Source: Brachionus rotundiformis (taxonomy: Eukaryota; Rotifera; Eurotatoria; Ploima; Brachionidae). Taken from it: a DNA stretch of 64,000 bases. The stretch spans positions 4,137,975-4,201,974 of the forward strand of contig JAESIW010000180.1 in NCBI GenBank assembly GCA_016802295.1, written 5' to 3'. The translations under genes and the position numbers were made by a program. Of the stretch, positions 1-10,846 are shown piece after piece. The first letter of the stretch is position 1; each line of letters opens with the position of its first letter. The notes under the pieces are model-generated. The model was not told the DNA's origin and ran no database searches. It was given only the letters and a program-made list of their open reading frames with translations.

Positions 1-1594
1 TTGGGTGGCTGCATAAATTGAAATTTTCGTGCTTTGAGCCTTCGTTAGTGCTTTGAAACTTGCTCTGCGAATTGCGCCTTGTCATAGAGGGATTTTTAGT
101 ACTATCTGATTTTATTTCGTCGACTAGAAAACCATCGCCGGACCGGACTGAATTTTTTGTCACTATGGGAGGTGGTGTGTCACAGCGCTGAGCTTGCGTA
201 TTCGGCGATAAGAACTCATTTTGAACGCCATCTTGGTTACAATTAACACAAAGAGTGCATTCAGACATGACGCTCGGATCGCTAAAACCTGGAAAACTAT
301 GAGAACATGGAATAGCAAAATTAGGCTCAAAATACTGAAGATTGCTTCCATTTGGAGAATTGATAAAATTTTGGTTAATAAAAGTGTCACTTTGAGCCAT
401 CGGCGTAGAGTACATATTCGGATAATAGCGATTATAATCGCAATTGTTTGTCTGGTTAATATATGGATTAAAGTAATTATTATTCATGTCAATAAATTTT
501 GACTCTTGCTTTGGAAAATAAGAGTAATAATTGGAAAAGTTGTTTACTTGTGGTTGCTTATAGACATATCTAGAATTCATGGGATTCTTATCTGCATAGT
601 TATATATGTCCATATTTGGTAAATACTGCGGACAAGATTGTAAATTGATAGGAGAAAATTTGAATTTATTTTGGTCAAAATTTTTTGGTATAAAATCTGC
701 TTTTTTAGCAATGTGTCTGTCTTTTTTGATTAATTTCATTTGGTCATCATAATTAACCAATTTGACTTGTTCGTCTGAAACAAGACTTTTTGACTTGAGT
801 TTAGATTTTGTATTGCTGCTGCGATTGCGCTTATTGGCAAACCAAGCTTTTACTTGGTTCTCGTTTATTTCGCCTTGTTCAGCCATAAGTTTTCTCTCCT
901 CTTCGGTAGGATACGGGTTGTGAATATTAGCCTCGAACCAATCTTTCATTATTTTGGTCGCTTTTTCTGGCAAAGCTTTGGCTCGTTTTATTTTTATTTG
1001 CTCCGGTATGGGAGCCATCTCACTAGGCTTTTCTATGCTATCAGATTTACGAATCTGTCTGTGCTTTTTAGAAATGTAATTCGAGTCTGCCTCAGCAATG
1101 GGCTGAATTTTTTCCAAAACCATGCTCACCTCATCATCGTCAAATATGTTCTCGGCTTCATTAGGAAGATCCACAGGGCTCTTGCGCACAATAGCCCTTT
1201 TTCGTTTGTTCAAATGAGTAACATTCTTCTCATTGGTGATGTCGTCGATAGAAGCGCTTTTGCGCTTCAGAGACTCGTCCAACACTTGGTCCAGCATCTG
1301 ATCTTTTTCTCCTTCCAGAGTTGGTTTGGAAACATCATCTTTAAAACAAGGCTCCTGTACCAGATTACCAAGGGAAAATGGTTCATCTTGTATATTTTCG
1401 AGCCCTTTTTGAAAAGGCTCCGAATGAGACTCGTTCTCAGCTGTTTCTAATGAAATTAAATTAGACTCAATGAAAGACTTATCATCTGACTTTTCATCAT
1501 CAAATAGTTCAGATTTGCTTTTGTCCTTATCACATTGGGAATCTTGTATTTCGGAAATGGAAAAATCATCGCGAAATTCACAAGTACTAAGCAT
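1..1594 (-). CDS. TALE-class homeobox transcription factor, 5' part (runs off the window start)
   Basis: An open frame starts at ATG 1594-1592 and runs without a stop or splice signal to base 1, so 531 codons are present and the 3' end lies outside. Residues about 199-262 form a homeodomain. The three-residue loop extension that defines the TALE class is visible as HNPYPTEEE, and helix 3 reads WFANKRNR with Trp at residue 251 and Ala at homeodomain position 50. The first 198 residues are acidic and Ser-rich, with basic clusters such as NKRKRAIVRK. The part after the homeodomain is rich in Asn, Tyr and Ser. A nuclear DNA-binding regulator is expected from the domain. Helix 3 does not match Meis, Pbx, Tgif or Iroquois signatures well (Iroquois has WFANARRR), so a lineage-specific spiralian TALE (SPILE-type) gene is the best guess. 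Domain call is secure; subfamily is inference. Confidence 0.9.
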   Translation of the reverse strand, partial: MLSTCEFRDDFSISEIQDSQCDKDKSKSELFDDEKSDDKSFIESNLISLETAENESHSEPFQKGLENIQDEPFSLGNLVQEPCFKDDVSKPTLEGEKDQMLDQVLDESLKRKSASIDDITNEKNVTHLNKRKRAIVRKSPVDLPNEAENIFDDDEVSMVLEKIQPIAEADSNYISKKHRQIRKSDSIEKPSEMAPIPEQIKIKRAKALPEKATKIMKDWFEANIHNPYPTEEERKLMAEQGEINENQVKAWFANKRNRSSNTKSKLKSKSLVSDEQVKLVNYDDQMKLIKKDRHIAKKADFIPKNFDQNKFKFSPINLQSCPQYLPNMDIYNYADKNPMNSRYVYKQPQVNNFSNYYSYFPKQESKFIDMNNNYFNPYINQTNNCDYNRYYPNMYSTPMAQSDTFINQNFINSPNGSNLQYFEPNFAIPCSHSFPGFSDPSVMSECTLCVNCNQDGVQNEFLSPNTQAQRCDTPPPIVTKNSVRSGDGFLVDEIKSDSTKNPSMTRRNSQSKFQSTNEGSKHENFNLCSHP

Positions 1595-3402
1595 TTTATT
1601 ATTTTTTTCTTAAATAAGCTTGCAAAACGCTCATTTATAAGATTATTTAAGATTAAGAACCACGTAGGGAAATTGAATTTTTGAAATGTTGATTCACTCT
1701 TTTAGATTTGTTCACTTATTTAGCTATTTTTTTTGTTTTTTATAGAAATTTTAAGTGCTAAAGCGTTTTAAATTTGAATAGTTCTAGCTGAATGTTCAGC
1801 AACGCTATTAAGTTTGCTTTGTTTTTTGCATAAAAAGTTAAGAGACCAAACTGATTATTTTGCCAAAATCATTCAAAGCGGAGTGACTATAGAAATTTTT
1901 TTTATTTAGAAAAATTATCTAGATTGAACTAGGACTGTTATTAAGATTGAATTGTGTGCAATTTTATCCAGTACAAGTTTTACATCGATTTGTTAAGCTT
2001 TATATTAAACAAAATTATTTACATTTTTATCATATGTTTAGATTTTAAATGTAAATTTTAGGTTTTAAATTTTAAAAATAAATGATTTTAAAATATCTAT
2101 CTATTTTTTAATTGACCAAACATTTGTACTTCAATCAGCACTTTGAATCAAAATTTCTTTTAAATTTCAAGCGTACAAAAAATTAAGCTTAATATACGAC
2201 ACGCCTAGGTGGTAATTAACTATAAAAATTAGGTTTTATTAGTCTATTTAAACCATTTTGGCATAATTTTAACAAACAGGTAACATAAAAGTACAGATTT
2301 GTAGCCACCTGCATTTTACTAACAATAAATCAATAGATAAATGTTGGTCTTTTCTGTATTATGGTTCCCGAGCATAATCTTTTTTTATTTAACAAGCAGG
2401 AAGATATTTATTACTCAAAACCCTAGAGACCAAAGTTATCAAAACTGCAAGAACTAGTTCATTAGTCTCTTCTGTCTGGCTCATTTTGCGAAATCATAAA
2501 GACTTGACAAATTAGTCTTAGTTCAAATATTCTAAATTAAGAAACAAAATTTTTTATGTAAATAAATAAATAAATATATAATAAATTAATATAAATTTTT
2601 GAGCCAGTTCACAGTTGTTGATTGTGTTTTATCTTCTAGAAGAGCTTCCATAAACTGATGTTTCTATTCCAGATAATGTTTAACTGACCATTAAGTCTTT
2701 GACCCATTATGGAACTACATATCCTATCCTCCTCGTTAACCATTTTTCTGGCAAGAAAAAAGTCTTTAATTTTATAAATCGTCTTTTTTCCTTTTAAGGT
2801 TGCTGAATATTTCCTTCTTAAATTGTTTTGATTCATTGTTTACCGTAGATTCAATTTAATTCTCTAAAGCATAAAGAATTTAAAGAAAAATCTATAAGTT
2901 GAATTTAGTATCAAAGAGTTTGCCTTACAAAATTTCGAAATAATTTTTCCATATCATAGACTTTCTGGAAAAAAGGGTTGTTTTTTCAAAAAACAAATAA
3001 AAATTTAGCTGTCTTTTTAAAATAATTAATATCATCGTTATAATCAGATTTGTTGAATAGATATTTTAAAATTTTACAATTAGAAAATCAAAATTATTTC
3101 ACAAGTATCATTTCTAAAGTTATGATGAGGTAATATTTAGTTTGCCTAGAAGTTGATACATTTTTACAATGTAGACAAAATCATCTGCATTTTTTTCCAA
3201 TTAGATGGGATATCTAGTTTTTAATTATTTCAATAGCTATAAGAATAAATAATATTAATATAGAAAATTTTTTATATAAAAAGCATACATTCTATTTTAC
3301 TAAAATTTCAACTTAATTTTGAAATTGAGAAGAAATTTTTTAATTTATTATACATCACTTTGCTAAAAAAAATTATTAATAAAAAATTTTAATTCTAAGA
3401 AA
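1595..3402. other. intergenic region between divergent homeobox and cactin genes
   Basis: This AT-rich stretch separates the minus-strand homeobox start from the plus-strand cactin start and should contain both promoters. No TATA box stands out from the AT background. A short (AAAT)n run lies near 2561-2580. A 66-codon minus-strand open frame (2636-2836) has no recognisable domain and is not called as a gene. Confidence 0.5.
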
Positions 3403-5757
3403 ATGGGCAAACACAAAAAAGAGAAAAAGTCCAAAAAAGACAAAAAAGAGAAAAAGAAAGATCACAAGAAAAAAAAGGATAGATCTAGATCACCTTCATC
3501 ATCAAGCCGTTCATCGCAGTCATCTACTTTATCTCGCTCATCGTCACCTGATACCAAGTCTAAACCAGCTAAAAAACCGGAGACATTAGATGATTTATTC
3601 AAAAAGAGCCAAGCTAGTGATCTTAATTGGCATCTTAGTCAAAAAAGTGAAACTCTTTTGTTCGAACAGTTCAAAGAGCCTGCTGAAAAACAGACAGAAA
3701 CTTTTGTTTGGCGAAAAAAAAATCAAAAGATTGGACTAGACAAATTAGAACCGGAAAAATATTTAATTATTAATAAATTGAAGCAAGAAGAGACTAGAGT
3801 ATATATTTTTGGATAATTTTTAATTTTTTTTTTAAATATAATTCAATTTAGCGAGAATTAGAAAAATTGGAAAAACGCAAAAAGGAAAGAGAACGGGAAA
3901 GAGAAGAACGAAACAGAGAACGAGAATTTCTTCAGCGTCAAAAAGAGTGCGAGTACCATAAAGAATGGGAAAAACAAGAGGACTCAGTGAGTTAAAATAT
4001 AAAATAGAACTACTTCTTTAAATTTAAATTATAAATTTTAATTTTAGTTTCAATTAAAACAAGTTAAATTACGTTCAAAAATACGTATTGAAGAAGGTCG
4101 AGCCAAACCAATTGACTTGCTTGCCAAATATATCAACAATGGAGATGATGGCTTGGCTATCGAAATGCACGAACCTTATCTTTATCTGAACGGCTTGACC
4201 ATTCGGGACCTAGAAGACTTGTTAGCTGATATTAAAGTCTACTGTGAATTGGAAAATGGACAAAATTCAGATTATTGGTATGATATTACGGTGGTAGCTG
4301 AAGACGAATTGAAGAGGCTTCAAAATAAAGCTAAAGTTTCCAAAGACGCGTCCAACGATAGGAGAGAGGATATTAACGAATCGGTTCTACAAGATGTAAC
4401 TGCACTTTTTAAGGGAAAATCATATGAACAGTTGATTAAATTGGAAGAGTCCATTCAAGCGAAATTGAGTCAAGAGAGCACTTTGGACGTGAATTATTGG
4501 GAAACTTTGCTTGGTCAGCTTAAAGGTCACATGGCAAAAGCCAGGCTTAAGGATAGACATAAAAATATTTTAAAACAAAAAGCTGAAAATTTAAAAAAAG
4601 AGCAAGGTATTGGAAATTTACCCAAGCCAATTTTGAAGCCTGGTGCTTCTGCTCCAAAAATTGACTCCAAAAAATACAAAAATGAAATGGAAATTAATAT
4701 TGATGACAGTGACGATGACGACTTTGATCGCCATGAAAAACAAGAAGAATTTGATGAAGCTAAAGAAACCGATAAAATAACTGATGCGATTCAAGAATAT
4801 ACAATCGGAGGTTATTCCCCAGTATATCTACGCTTAGAAGACATTCCAAGTGATGTTTTTGTCATTAGTCAAGTGGAAGATGATAAAAGATTAGAAATAA
4901 GACGATCTCAAGTCTTGCATGGACCTGGTAAACCAAGTATAGAAGACGAGTTTGAGAGGCAGATGCATGAGTCAATGAACTATGAGCCAAATGAAGATGA
5001 TCTTAAAAACTCTGAACCGTCTGAGTCCAAATCGGAAGCTAATGAGGTCAAAATAGAGCAAAAATATTCTTGGTCTGATAAATATAGACCAAGAAAGCCG
5101 CGCTATTATAACAGAGTGCACACTGGCTACGATTGGAACCAGTATAATAAGAAACACTATGACATGGATAATCCACCGCCTAAAACTGTTCAAGGTTATA
5201 AATTCAATGTAAGTATTTTTATCTAAATATATTTTGATTACTGGAATGTATTTGAAAATTGAAATTTAAAATTATGTTTTTTTAATTTTGAAAATTAGAC
5301 AAGAAATTATACCAGATTAACTATGCTATCAAAAAAATCAATTTATTGGATTTAATTTTATCAAAAGTTTAGTCAATTTTATTTTCCAAAATTCAGATTA
5401 ATTCTCCAATTTTTTTTTAATTTATATTTTAAATTCATAAATTTTTTATTTTAGATTTTCTATCCTGATTTGATCGATAAAACAAAAACTCCGAAATATT
5501 CAATTGTAATTATTAAAAATTAAAAATATTCAAATTTTAAAACTTATGTTATATTCTAAAATTTTTAGACAGTATGCAATGATAATAGAGACTTTGCGAC
5601 TTTGAGATTCCATGCTGGTCCGCCATACGAGGATGTAGCTTTCAAAATTATAAACAGAGAATGGGATATCTCTTATAGACATGGATTCAGAAACCAATTT
5701 CAGAATGGTATTTACCAACTTTGGTTCCACTTTAGAAAATGGAAGTATAGAAGATGA
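3403..5757 (+). CDS. CACTIN: cactin, five exons
   Basis: Coding exons are 3403-3798, 3852-3986, 4048-5208, 5455-5505 and 5569-5757, all with GT-AG junctions and a frame that joins exactly to give 643 residues. The N-terminus is Lys-rich, followed by an Arg/Ser tract (about residues 25-55). The central domain is highly conserved, including RSKIRIEEGRAKPIDLLAKY and MHEPYLYLNGLT. The C-terminal cactin domain contains YKFNIFYPDLIDK, RFHAGPPYEDVAFKI and ends in LWFHFRKWKYRR, matching the family's invariant tail. Known biology: cactin is a conserved nuclear spliceosome-associated protein, first found as a partner of Drosophila Cactus (an IkappaB). The length is slightly below the usual 700-760 residues. 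The start is the first ATG before the Lys-rich repeat. Introns are 53, 61, 246 and 63 bases. Confidence 0.96.
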
Positions 5758-5844
5758 ACCCTAAGTGATATGTTTTTGAAAAAATTGATTATTGATTGTC
5801 TAAATGTAAATTTTTTAAATGATTTTACTTTTCATATAATTTCT

Positions 5845-5850
5845 AATAAA
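5845..5850 (+). terminator. cactin polyadenylation signal (AATAAA)
   Basis: A canonical AATAAA lies 88 bases after the cactin stop codon. In this AT-rich DNA such hexamers are common by chance, but the spacing is right for 3' end formation. Confidence 0.4.
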
Positions 5851-6029
5851 GATGGGCCATTGGATTCCCATTAAATTTTTTTTCGACTGCTAAAAAAAAA
5901 TTTCAAAATTTATTTGTCAATTAATTAGATAATTTCAAGTTACATTTTATTGTAAAAATATTCTCTAAAAGTAAAAAAAAATATTCACTTAAATATTTTC
6001 TTTGTTTCCAATTTTTTTATAGAAATAAT

Positions 6030-6911
6030 ATGTCTCAAGATAATGATGGGTTTACGATTGTAAAATCGAAAAAAAAACAAAATAAAGCCTTGAAAAAAAC
6101 ATTTCTGTCAGTTGAATGCGCTAAAAATTTTTCACCCGAGCCAGCCGAAGTTGATGAACTGACCAAAAAGATAGAAAAATTGAAAGATCAGCTGATTTCA
6201 CATGATCATGAATTATTTGCATCAAAACTATTGTTTCATTTAGAAAATATTCTAAATGATTATTTTTCAATATTATCGGGAAAACCAGTTAAAAAAGTAA
6301 ATATTTTGTGCTATGGCTTGGGAAGTTTTGATGAAAATCTAAATTCAAGATATCAATTGGCTCTAATGTTGTTAATTATTGATCATTTAAAAGAAAAATG
6401 CAATTGTGAAGTCGAAATCAAAGAAATTTATGATCCTTTATTCAATTCAATAGATAAAATAATTTTGGAAAAAATTTTAGATTACAAATTCTCTGATTTG
6501 AATTTAAAATGCATACGAAAAATTGATTTAAATTCCGAAATCAGGTCTCTTACTTTGGCGTTCATGCCTCATTGCCCTAAAGCATTATATAACAATTTTT
6601 TATTTGCCAATTGGACCGAGGCTCATCTAAAATGTTTATTAATTATTGGAAATAGTTTTTCAACTATTCAATCATTGAATAGTGATGATAATATCGCCAA
6701 GAAATATTCCTTTCTGAATGAAAGTTTTAATATTATGAAAGAGAAAAAATTGGAATCTAAATGTGATCTAACAAACGCGTTTTATGATTTGAGCTTTGTT
6801 ATGTTTCATCCAAGTCAAGTGGCTAAATTAGCGCTGAATTTTTACGATCAAAATTTTGATTTAAACTTACTATCAGTTCCAGTTTATGACCTTAATGAAG
6901 AAATCATTTAA
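6030..6911 (+). CDS. SRR1-like protein
   Basis: This single-exon frame of 293 residues starts at MSQDNDGFTIVKSKKKQ, a basic N-terminus typical of the family. The SRR1 domain is recognisable from about residue 87: CYGLGSFDENLNSRYQLALM, then an acidic YDPLF segment, then MPHCPKALYNNFLFANW and LIIGNSFSTI. These blocks match animal SRRD and the yeast Ber1 family. SRR1 of Arabidopsis affects circadian and light responses, and the animal protein has been linked to heme metabolism; the biochemical activity is not established. It lies about 270 bases downstream of cactin on the same strand. A possible splice acceptor (TTTTTATAG) sits just before the ATG, so a non-coding 5' exon is possible. Family call is firm; role is uncertain. 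Confidence 0.87.
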   Translation: MSQDNDGFTIVKSKKKQNKALKKTFLSVECAKNFSPEPAEVDELTKKIEKLKDQLISHDHELFASKLLFHLENILNDYFSILSGKPVKKVNILCYGLGSFDENLNSRYQLALMLLIIDHLKEKCNCEVEIKEIYDPLFNSIDKIILEKILDYKFSDLNLKCIRKIDLNSEIRSLTLAFMPHCPKALYNNFLFANWTEAHLKCLLIIGNSFSTIQSLNSDDNIAKKYSFLNESFNIMKEKKLESKCDLTNAFYDLSFVMFHPSQVAKLALNFYDQNFDLNLLSVPVYDLNEEII

Positions 6912-7621
6912 AATAAATTATAATAGTTATATTTTTGATGTCCATTGTGTTAAAATTTGATTTTGACCAATATTATAATATTCATAATGTTTTTATATTT
7001 ACTATGTTGATCATTAATTAAAAGATTATACCAATTCTATGGCATAAAGCTGATATTATTGGGCGAATATAAGCATCCATTCTAAATGACAAGAAAATTT
7101 TTTTAAACTAACTTAAATGATTAGAAATAAGTTAATTTGCCAAAAAAATACAGACTAGGATAATAACACCATTTAAAAAACTAAATATGTTTTATATCTA
7201 AAACAAAATGAATAAATATATTATTTACCAAGAATGTAGCCTTTAGAATAACATTTATTTAACGCTTTTTAATATTTATTTTATTGGAAATTGATATTCC
7301 TAATAAATCAAGCTATTTTCGAGATACTTAATAGAGAATAAAATAATTTTGATTTATTATTCAATTTGATTAAATTAGGTGATTTTAAAAAGATAAAGAA
7401 TTGATTAAAAAAAATTTAAAAGTTAAAATGTTCAGTAATCCAAATTTATTAACGAAATAAAAACCTTGCTATTATTATTTTGAAAAGAAAAGGATCAAAA
7501 TTATTTTTATAAATGCTCGTTTAAAAAAATCATTAAGAATTTTAAACAATGAATTTATTTGTTTTTAAGAAAAATAATAAAAAACATGTTAAATAAAAAT
7601 TTTGAAAAAATTCAAAATTAG
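6912..7621. other. AT-rich interval, probable 3'UTR and upstream intron or promoter of the next gene
   Basis: No open frame or RNA gene is seen here. The following EGF exon begins at a splice acceptor (7620-7621), so the missing 5' exon(s), probably with a signal peptide, should be in this interval or upstream. I could not identify them with confidence. Confidence 0.4.
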
Positions 7622-8230
7622 ATAACTTTTTTCGAAAGCTACTGTGTAAGTTTACCCTGTAAAAATTATGGGACTTGTTTTAATAAACTGGATGGATATG
7701 AATGCTTTTGTGCCAAAGGTTACTTCGGAAATAGGTATTTTTAATTTAAGGAAAAATTAATTTAAACAAAAATTTTATTTAGCTGCGACAAATTAATTAG
7801 TGATTTTAATTGTTCAGGTGAATTTTATAGATTTGACCAAAATCAACCTTGTATACGGTGCAACCCTGGTTTTTATTCATTCGACGAATATCCTTTCAAC
7901 TGTTATTATAATCATATCGATCTAAATTTTGAATCGGCCAGACTCTTTTGTAAAAGCATAAATTCAACTTTATGGGCACCTAAAAGCTTATCAGAGCGAA
8001 GTATTTTTCCTTCAGAAATTTCATGGCTTAACTCACAAATTAAATATGTCGGTGAGCCATTTGTTTGGCCAGATGGCTCTAAAGTTTACGGGTTTCCGAA
8101 AAGTGAACCTAATAATTTCAATGGAAATCATTTTACTTTAACTGAGAACGCGTTAGAAATGCGCCCTAATTTGGCTTTAAATGATATTCCTGAAAGTATA
8201 AGTCTTAAAACAATATGTCAGCAGAACTAG
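7622..8230 (+). CDS. EGF plus C-type-lectin-like domain protein, 3' exons (5' end not found)
   Basis: Two exons, 7622-7734 and 7783-8230, join across a 48-base GT-AG intron and end at TAG 8228-8230, giving about 186 residues. The first exon encodes an EGF-like module with the spacing CVSLPCKNYGTC, then CFCAKGYFG, completed by the Cys at the start of the second exon. The second exon then has a Cys-rich linker (CIRCNPGFYSF), followed by a C-type-lectin-like fold: FESARLFC, a Trp-containing WPDGSKVYGF, EPNNFNG, and a final Cys in TICQQN. The EPN triplet in EPNNF resembles the sugar-binding EPN of mannose-type lectins, but the full calcium site is not evident. No transmembrane segment follows, so a secreted or cell-surface adhesion role is inferred. 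The first coding exon and any signal peptide are missing from this model. Confidence 0.72.
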
Positions 8231-8965
8231 TCTTTTATAAATAAATTTTTAGATATTTTAAAAGAAAACTAACTAAGATGACTGAAAATATTAAAATAAA
8301 ATTTTTATTTTCCCTAATAAGATCAAAATAAATATTTCTTATTTTAATTAAAATCAATTCAATTTATTTTTTTAGATAACAGTATTTCTTCTATTTAAAT
8401 CAAGACTTAACATCATCCTACAAGAGGACCTATTATCTTGCTTTTTCTATTTTACTTAATTTCAATATGGATCAAAAGTCGATCAAGTATCTGGCAAAAA
8501 AGTTACTATTTTCTAGCTGGATAAACTTATCCTATTAAAATTATAATTATAGCGGCGCTATAATTTATTTGCCTTAACAAATTTAACTCTTAGAAAGAAT
8601 TAAATATAGATAAAATTAAAGTTCAAATGAAAAATTGCTTTGTTATGGAATAAAATTAAAAAGGTTCTTTTTTTTTTGTTTCCAAAGAAAAAAATATCAA
8701 AACTAATTTAAAGAGATTTACCTTAATTTAAGATTAATTTTTTTTCAAAGTTTTGAATTTTGAAGTCAGTTGTCAGTTAAAAAGTATTGAAATTAATCAA
8801 AATAAAATAATCTTGTAAATAATTGAAAACATTTTTAATTATTTTAAAATAGTTTACTATCAATTTAAATTGTTTAAAAATTTGCTCTTTTAACTGAAAC
8901 AGTATAATAGATAGGATTTGATTTTGTTTCCAAAAGTTTAAAAAATAAAGATTCATAGAAAAATG
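8231..8965. other. AT-rich intergenic sequence
   Basis: No supported gene, RNA or repeat is seen between the lectin-like gene and the inverted-repeat-bounded island. A minus-strand open frame running through 8777-9169 mixes AT-rich sequence with the GC-rich island and has no recognisable domain. Confidence 0.4.
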
Positions 8966-9291
8966 AGGTCGGTAAGAGTGTAGTCTGAATTGAGTTACGG
9001 TAAATATTGCTAGATACCGTCTTGCTAATCGCACTGCAGCAGCCAGCCACGCCACTTTCTCAACTAAAATCCGTGCCAAAGCATCATTTGTATCGTTTAA
9101 AATACAAAATCTTGTGCCTCTGGCGAGAACACGGATCAAGTTATCCAAACGTTGGAAATTTCTGTGCAACGCCAGGACGTTTAAGCAGGACCCTTCTAGA
9201 GTCTTGGACGGCTTTTCACTCAGACCTTCCCAAGAATAAATAAGTGATCAAACACTTTTTGTGTATCCTATAACAAGCATCTTACCGACCT
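8966..9291. mobile_element. GC-richer island bounded by 12-bp terminal inverted repeats; possible non-autonomous DNA element
   Basis: The left end reads AGGTCGGTAAGA (8966-8977) and the right end is its reverse complement, TCTTACCGACCT (9280-9291). The enclosed 326 bases are clearly richer in G and C than their surroundings. A short internal hairpin ACGGTA/TACCGT lies near 8997-9020. No convincing target-site duplication is visible: the flanks are AAAATG and AAATTT. Open frames on both strands cross it, but none resembles a known protein. A small DNA transposon remnant is the simplest reading; a structured non-coding RNA gene is the alternative. Confidence 0.4.
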
Positions 9292-9521
9292 AAATTTTAA
9301 ATTTTAAAATTGTTTTTTATACTTTAAAATGGTGAAATAATTTAGCAATTGGTATTTTTATTTAATCTAAAGATGGCGCAAATAAATTTACTTTTTTTAT
9401 ACCCACGTTGAAATTATTTTGAAATGTTTGAAATTTTTATTTAAAAAAACATATTTAATTACCGTGCATATAGAAGTAAACTAAAAAAGAAAAATAGACA
9501 AAAAATTATAGGTAAAATAAG

Positions 9522-10818
9522 ATGAGTGCAGAAAATGTTGAACAAGCAGTTCAGGATCTTAAGGTAGAAGAAAAAAGTCCTGAAGATCAAGAAGACTTGG
9601 TTGATCCATGGAATGTTGCTTCTGCATCTGAAACCGGTGTCAATTATGACAAATTGATAATAAAATTTGGCTCATCTAAGATTGAACAAGATCTTATAAG
9701 TCGCATGGAATCTATAATCAATCAACCAGTTCATTATTTTCTAAGGCGCGGGATATTCTTTTCTCATCGTGATATGCACACTATTTTGACCTTGTATGAG
9801 CAAAAAAAGCCTTTTTTTCTGTACACTGGTCGTGGTCCATCCTCAGAAGCCATGCATTTGGGCCATTTGATTCCTTTTGTATTCACCAAATGGTTACAAG
9901 ATGTTTTTAATGTTCCATTGGTAATTCAGATGACAGATGATGAGAAATTTTTATGGAAGGATCTGACACTTGAGGAAGCCAACCGCCTTGCTTACGAAAA
10001 CGCTAAAGACATCATCGCATGCGGTTTTGATCCAGAAAAAACTTTTCTATTTAGTAATTTGGATTTTATGGGACAGTGTTCTAATTTTTATAAGAACATT
10101 TGCCGTGTTCAAAAATGCGTTAACGTTAACCAGGTTAAGAATATTTTTGGTTTCACTGATGCGGATTGTATTGGAAAAATTGGATTTCCAGCTATACAAG
10201 CAGCACCTAGTTTCAGTTCTTCATTTCCATTTATTTTCAATGAAAGAAAGGATATACCTTGCTTGATTCCATGTGCAATTGATCAAGTTAAGTTTAAAAT
10301 TTATTTTAGAAAATATTTTTTATTAACTGAAATCGAAGGACCCTTATTTTAGAATGACTAGGGATGTAGCACCACGTTTAGGATTTCAAAAACCAGCTTT
10401 GATTCACTCGGTCTTTTTTCCAGCTTTGCAAGGGGCTAAATCAAAAATGAGTGCTTCTGATGTCAATTCGTCTATATTTTTGACAGATACTCCTAAGCAA
10501 ATAAAAGATAAAATTAATAAATATGCATTCAGTGGAGGTGGTCAAACAGTTGAGGAACACCGAGCTAAAGGAGGAAATTGTGATGTTGATGTTTCATTTC
10601 AATATTTAAAGTTTTTTATGGATAATGATCAACGTCTAGAAGAGATAAGAAAAACTTATTCAAGTGGTGAATTGTTAACAGGTTTTTTGAAAAAGGAATT
10701 AATCGAAGTTTTACAAAAGTTGGTCGCTGATCATCAGCAGAGACGCAGCAAGGTAACCGATGAAGTTGTTAGGCAATTTATGCAGCCCAGAAAATTAAAG
10801 TTTGCGTTTTCTTCATAA
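9522..10818 (+). CDS. WARS1: tryptophan--tRNA ligase, cytoplasmic
   Basis: Exons 9522-10286 and 10339-10818 join across a 52-base intron (GTTAAG donor, GAAG acceptor) to give 414 residues. The second exon therefore begins before the ATG at 10354, with DPYFRMTRD. The enzyme charges tRNA-Trp with tryptophan using ATP. It is a class Ic Rossmann-fold synthetase: the HIGH-type motif is HLGH at residues 112-115 and the KMSKS-type motif is KMSAS at 291-295. Other family blocks are present, including FVFTKWLQD, IQMTDDEKFLWK, CGFDPEKTF, PCLIPCAIDQD, AFSGGGQTVEEH and GGNCDVDVSFQYL. The N-terminus is only a short acidic stretch; the WHEP appendage of vertebrate WARS1 (471 residues) is absent. Start chosen at the first ATG, after a possible acceptor. 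Confidence 0.97.
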
Positions 10819-10840
10819 GATTTGATTTTAGTTAAAAAAT

Positions 10841-10846
10841 AATAAA
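10841..10846 (+). terminator. TrpRS polyadenylation signal (AATAAA)
   Basis: A canonical AATAAA begins 22 bases after the TrpRS stop codon. Position and strand fit 3' end formation for this gene. Confidence 0.45.

Noticed and set aside
854..1450. 198-codon plus-strand open frame opposite the homeobox gene
   Set aside because: It is the antisense shadow of a clear homeodomain coding frame.
2636..2836. 66-codon minus-strand open frame (MNQNNLRRKYSATLKGKK)
   Set aside because: No domain, no clear splice partners and composition typical of chance frames in this AT-rich DNA.
8777..9243. Frames on both strands over the 9-kb GC island, tested for histone-like content
   Set aside because: Neither strand aligns convincingly with any histone or other protein. 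The inverted-repeat boundaries explain the island better.
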